Notes under the pieces: model-generated | The model's input: only the letters and a program-made list of their open reading frames with translations | The model's database searches: none | What the model was told of the DNA's origin: nothing | Program-made: the position numbers and the translations under genes | Shown: positions 17,352-20,496 of the stretch, in pieces | Numbering within the stretch: position 1 is the first letter of the stretch | How the letters are laid out: each line of letters begins with the position of its first letter | Source: Fomitopsis serialis | Lineage: Eukaryota > Basidiomycota > Agaricomycetes > Polyporales > Fomitopsidaceae | DNA length: 20,496 bases | Direction: 5' to 3' | Assembly: GCF_022376445.1 (NCBI RefSeq) | Contig: NW_025955566.1 | Location: forward strand, 1-20,496

Positions 17352-19522
17352 ATGGCTATAGTCATAGGTGTCGTCGATGTCTTGGCCCTCATTTCGCTCA
17401 TTTACATCATAGCACGTCTGACCTCGAGTCGAGCGCGAGGACACCTACCTCCCGGTCCACCTGGGTGGCCTCTCATCGGGAATATCTTCGACGTGCCGAA
17501 GCCGTTCGTGTGGAAGACATTTGCGAAATGGAGTACTCAGTGGGGTAAATCCCTTCCGCAAAACTTACGAATACAGTGGTCCTGACGTTTCGGTTCAGGA
17601 GACATCATGATGCTAAATCTGCTTGGTCAGACAATCCTGGTCCTGAATTCCCCGAGCCTTGCCTTCCAATTACTCGACAAGAAAGGCGTAGTATACTCGG
17701 ACAGACCAAGATCACCAGTGATCAGCGAGATAATGGGGTGGGGACGTGCCATTGCCCTGCGTCACTATGGCCCGACGTTGAAAGACCTTCGTAAACTTGT
17801 CGCCCAGAAGATAGGCAATCGTACCGCTCTACTCGGCCTGTCGATCCATCTTGAACGCGAAGTTCTCAATTTCCTGTGTCGTATCATATCCGATCCCAAC
17901 ACATTGACGAAACAAGTAGATCAGTGAGTGCTGTGTTCCGCTTTGCCGAATCAACCCGATACAACTGCTCACAGCTGGCTGCAGGTATACCACCGCTTCG
18001 ATTCTACGAATCATATACGGCTTTGGCATCAAAGAAGGCGATGATGAGCTAGCCAACATTGTCAAACGCGCAATGGCTAATTTTTCTGTCGCCACTGCAC
18101 CGGGAACTTACTTAGCGGATGTCTTTCCAATTTGTATGTTACTTCGCAGTCCAACCCATGACGCTCATTGACTAAACATATCTCTTAGTGACAAAAATCC
18201 CCTCTTGGCTTCCTGGTGCAGGATGGAAGAGGCAAGCACAGACGTGGCGCGCATTCTTCACTACGATGCGAGAACTTCCGCTCAAACACTCCAAGCTACA
18301 CTTGGTACCGAGGACACATGATATTCTCCGTAGCCGAACTGACCTCCAAACAGCAAGCCGGCACATTAGAACCTTGTTTCGTATCCGAATACCTGGAACA
18401 GAACGATGACCCAGAATATGAAGACCTAATTGCTGACGCAGCTACCTCACTATATGCTGGTATGTGGACCTCTCCCGTACCGATCGTACGTGTGCCGATG
18501 CATATGATCTATAGGCGGTGCTGATACGGTAGGTGGCTAGACGTGACATAAGTACACTGCGAGGCTAGCTCAGTCGCATGTGCATTCATCGTGTAGTCAA
18601 CGGGAGCGGTTCTCGCCCTCTTTCTAGCTATGATGTGCTACCCTGAGAAGCAAAAGAGGGCGCAGGACGAGATCGACAACGTCATTGGAAACGATAGACT
18701 TCCCTGTGTGGCTGACCTCGACCGGCTCCCTTATCTGAAGGCACTTTGTTGGGAGGTGTTGCGATGGCATGCCATCACTCCTGTAGGCGAGTCAACTCCT
18801 CTCTGTCAGCAGTGCGGTTTGAGGCTGAGCAACAAGCCAAGGGATACCTCATAATCTCACAGAAGACGATGAGCATGCGGGCTTTTTCATACCTAAGGGA
18901 ACAACAGTCTTCCCCAATATTTGGTTCGTCCTATTCGTCCTTGCTATCATGATTGTATGCTATGCTGAAAGATGACAGGGCCATGCTTCACGATCGTGGT
19001 TTATACTCGAATCCGGAAGAATTCAATCCAGACAGATTTGTTCCCTCTGGCAGTTCGGAACCGGAATATGATCCCCGTCAGATATGTTTTGGGTTTGGAA
19101 GACGGTCAGTACATAACCACCAAACCTCACGTCCTCAATGTTTCTGATAACTGCCGAAGTAAATGCCCAGGTCTGTCTGCGTCGCTCTACGCAAAGACTT
19201 CCCGAAACCACAAACTGAATGCGCAGTTAACCTACGCATTAACAGGCCTCCAGTTGGCTGAGATGTCGCTGTCCCTTGTTGCGGCTATGACCCTCTCCGT
19301 CTTCAACATTTCGAAGCCGGTGGTTGACGGCAAGGTTGTGGAGCCTTCGATGCAATTCAGTGGCAAGTTGGTTAGGTACGTCTGTGCCTTCGGTCTGTTG
19401 CCGCTCGGTACCCACGTTGACCGATGTCTATTAGCCATCCTTGTCCCTTTGAGTGCGACATTCGGCCACGATCAGCCAAAGCTGCAGCGCTGCTATCATC
19501 CGCACGCGACAGCCGTGTCTGA
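17352..19522 (+). CDS. Cytochrome P450, tandem copy 3 (CYP64-clan / OrdA-like)
   Basis: Third intact paralogue, 509 aa. Exons: 17352-17544, 17599-17923, 17985-18133, 18189-18304, 18354-18459, 18515-18528, 18597-18786, 18842-18923, 18979-19104, 19160-19170, 19246-19375, 19435-19522, with the same lengths as copies 1 and 2. Anchor VVDVLALISLIYIIARL, hinge LPPGPPGWPLIGN, I-helix GGADTS, ExxR as EVLR, FNPDRF, heme loop FGFGRRKCPG with Cys436. The residue before the cysteine is Lys here and Ile in the others. Exon 2 ends CA, so residue 173 is Gln instead of Arg. Intron 7 (18787-18841) begins GC (TAG|GCGAGT), as in copy 1. No stop or frameshift is present, and all catalytic residues are retained. 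The stop TGA at 19520-19522 is supported by alignment with the C terminus of copy 1 (ECDIRPRSAKAAALLSSA). Confidence 0.92.
18515..18528 (+). other. 14-nt microexon, P450 copy 3 (I-helix motif)
   Basis: GCGGTGCTGATACG, between ATAG and GTAGGT, encodes the Gly-Gly-Ala-Asp-Thr junction. The Asp-Thr pair is canonical. Confidence 0.85.
19160..19170 (+). other. 11-nt microexon, P450 copy 3 (heme cysteine)
   Basis: TAAATGCCCAG, between GAAG and GTCTGT, completes Arg and encodes Lys-Cys-Pro. Its leading TAA is not read as a stop, because the phase places the first T in the preceding codon. Confidence 0.88.
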
Positions 19523-20184
19523 CGGTTATAAGTTGGCTGTGGTGGATCCTATATTGGACGTGAAAGGGTCATATTCGATGTATGCCATTGTACAGTGCAC
19601 GATATAACACTCGATGCATAGTAGTTTGTGGCGTGTATCTTATGTTCGAGGTCAACACACGCGGATGCTTCAGACAGGCGTCGCTGTTGAAAGTAAAAAC
19701 CCTCTCGCTACGTGAATCAGCCTTCTCGGAGTGCTCGCATGAGTCCACCTGAGCACTAGATGCACCTCGCCGTCTTCACTTCATCAGAGTCGCGAGTTCA
19801 CTCTGGCGTGTTCGCTCACCGGTAGAGGCTGCATGCCACATCGGAATCAATGAGTGATGCTCAATATACGAGTCAACATCCGTGATAGCTCATACAAATG
19901 TGGCTACGCCGAGTCGCATCTTTCTGACGACGACAGGCCATTGCGATGCATTTTGTAGAGGGCACGTACCTGGGCTTATTGCGGGCGAAGAATCAGGCGC
20001 AAAAATTTCTCAGCACGCCCTTCAGGCCTGCGCATTCGTTGCTGTACAGTACTCCATCCATTAATACATCGCGCAACCTAGAACGAGAAAACATCACATT
20101 AAGCTCAAGTAGCCGCATTCGAAGAAAAAAGACTCACCTACAATAGACCGTACAATAGTGAGACACCTAATAGAATCTAGCGCT
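19523..20184. other. Spacer downstream of P450 copy 3
   Basis: About 660 bases with no supportable gene. It holds the 3' UTR of copy 3, two short segments shared with the copy 1-2 spacer (19718-19735 and 20032-20064), and the 3' end of the convergent gene entering from the right. Short open frames have no recognisable character. Confidence 0.55.
20032..20064. repeat. Array flank repeat, second copy
   Basis: Diverged match to 14315-14346; see that entry. A separate shorter match, CAGCCTTCTCGGAGTGCT (19718-19735) against 13909-13926, has one mismatch and lies in the same relative order, supporting common descent of the two spacers. Confidence 0.65.
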
Positions 20185-20496
20185 TCAGTTCACGGGCAAG
20201 CCATTCGCTTCGCGTGCTTTCTGAATATCTTCCTTGACCTCGGCCACGCTCGCGAGACCCGGAAGCACAATTTTGAACGCCCCTGTCCACAATTACTCGT
20301 CGTATCTTCAAGAAGCAGATGAGTGAAGTTCACAGGGGACGCAAGGGGACGCAGCAGACCTGGTTCGTGATGAGCTCGTGCAGTTTGGGCACATCAGCAA
20401 GCTTGGCTCGGCTTCCCATGAGAGACTTCGTCTGCAGGTTGAGAGTGAAGTCAGTCTCGGGACATGGTAAGGCATTGCGAGTGTGGGATGGCGAGT
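20185..20496 (-). CDS. C-terminal part of an unidentified minus-strand gene (partial)
   Basis: Only the 3' end is inside the window, and I do not recognise the protein. The last exon is about 20282-20185 and ends GLASVAEVKEDIQKAREANG, then LPVN and TGA (20187-20185). A probable upstream exon, 20431-20360, reads TKSLMGSRAKLADVPKLHEL, then ITNQ. It is preceded by a CTGAC branch site and CTGCAG acceptor, and followed by a CAG|GTCTGC donor. Its frame also stays open to the window edge. The acceptor of the last exon (GGACAG|GGGCG) does not join these two protein-like frames in phase: one base is missing, or another splice site is used. Frame choice is based on amino-acid composition only, so exon borders are provisional. 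Confidence 0.4.

Noticed and set aside
19160..19170. P450 copy 3 as a pseudogene because its microexon begins with TAA
   Set aside because: The preceding exon ends in phase 2, so the T completes an Arg codon and the exon reads Lys-Cys-Pro; the heme motif is intact.
11571..19522. A full secondary-metabolite gene cluster around the P450s
   Set aside because: No terpene synthase, PKS, NRPS, methyltransferase or transporter is seen; three paralogous P450s alone are a tandem duplication.
1..20496. tRNA, rRNA, CRISPR arrays or intact transposons
   Set aside because: No convincing B-box (GGTTCGANTCC) with matching cloverleaf, no regular spaced repeats, and no transposase or reverse transcriptase motifs were found by eye on either strand.

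Overview
The window looks like nuclear DNA of a filamentous basidiomycete, most likely an Agaricomycete (a polypore-like fungus is my guess, unproven). The evidence is dense spliced genes with short introns (mostly 42-75 nt), GT-AG borders, CTRAY branch points just before the acceptors, an F-box-like protein of the kind expanded in Agaricomycetes, multi-copy P450s, and an orphan coiled-coil protein of a type I associate with mushrooms. I see no prokaryotic, viral, tRNA, rRNA or intact transposon feature.

Left half (1-8.3 kb) is conserved housekeeping: (1) a mitochondrial FAD-linked D-2-hydroxyglutarate/D-lactate dehydrogenase (250-2045, +) with an apparent 1-nt deletion near its 3' end; (2) a Rap1-type telomere protein with BRCT and Myb domains (2282-4342, +), with a telomere-like CCCTAACC motif just upstream; (3) a CDK11/PITSLRE-type kinase (4766-6146, -); (4) an F-box protein (6673-8273, -). 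A gene-poor divergent spacer of about 1.26 kb follows.

Right half (9.5-20.5 kb) is accessory: (5) a 399-aa orphan protein, N-terminal coiled coil plus C-terminal globular domain (9538-11095, +); (6) a degraded P450 relic (about 11215-11390); (7-9) three intact tandem P450 genes (11571-13736, 14684/14699-16848, 17352-19522), all +, with the same 12 exon lengths (193, 325, 149, 116, 106, 14, 190, 82, 126, 11, 130, 88 nt), each predicting 509 aa from the homologous start. The 14-nt microexon carries the oxygen-activation motif of the I helix and the 11-nt microexon carries the heme-ligand cysteine. Copies 1 and 3 use a GC-AG intron 7 where copy 2 uses GT-AG. Copies 2 and 3 share duplicated promoter DNA and look like the younger pair. 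(10) The C-terminal end of an unidentified minus-strand gene enters from the right edge.

The left genes do not form a pathway. The P450s are a local tandem expansion. No terpene synthase, PKS or NRPS is visible here, so a biosynthetic cluster cannot be claimed from this window. Gene models were assembled by hand from reading frame, splice consensus and comparison among the three P450 copies. No database search was run.
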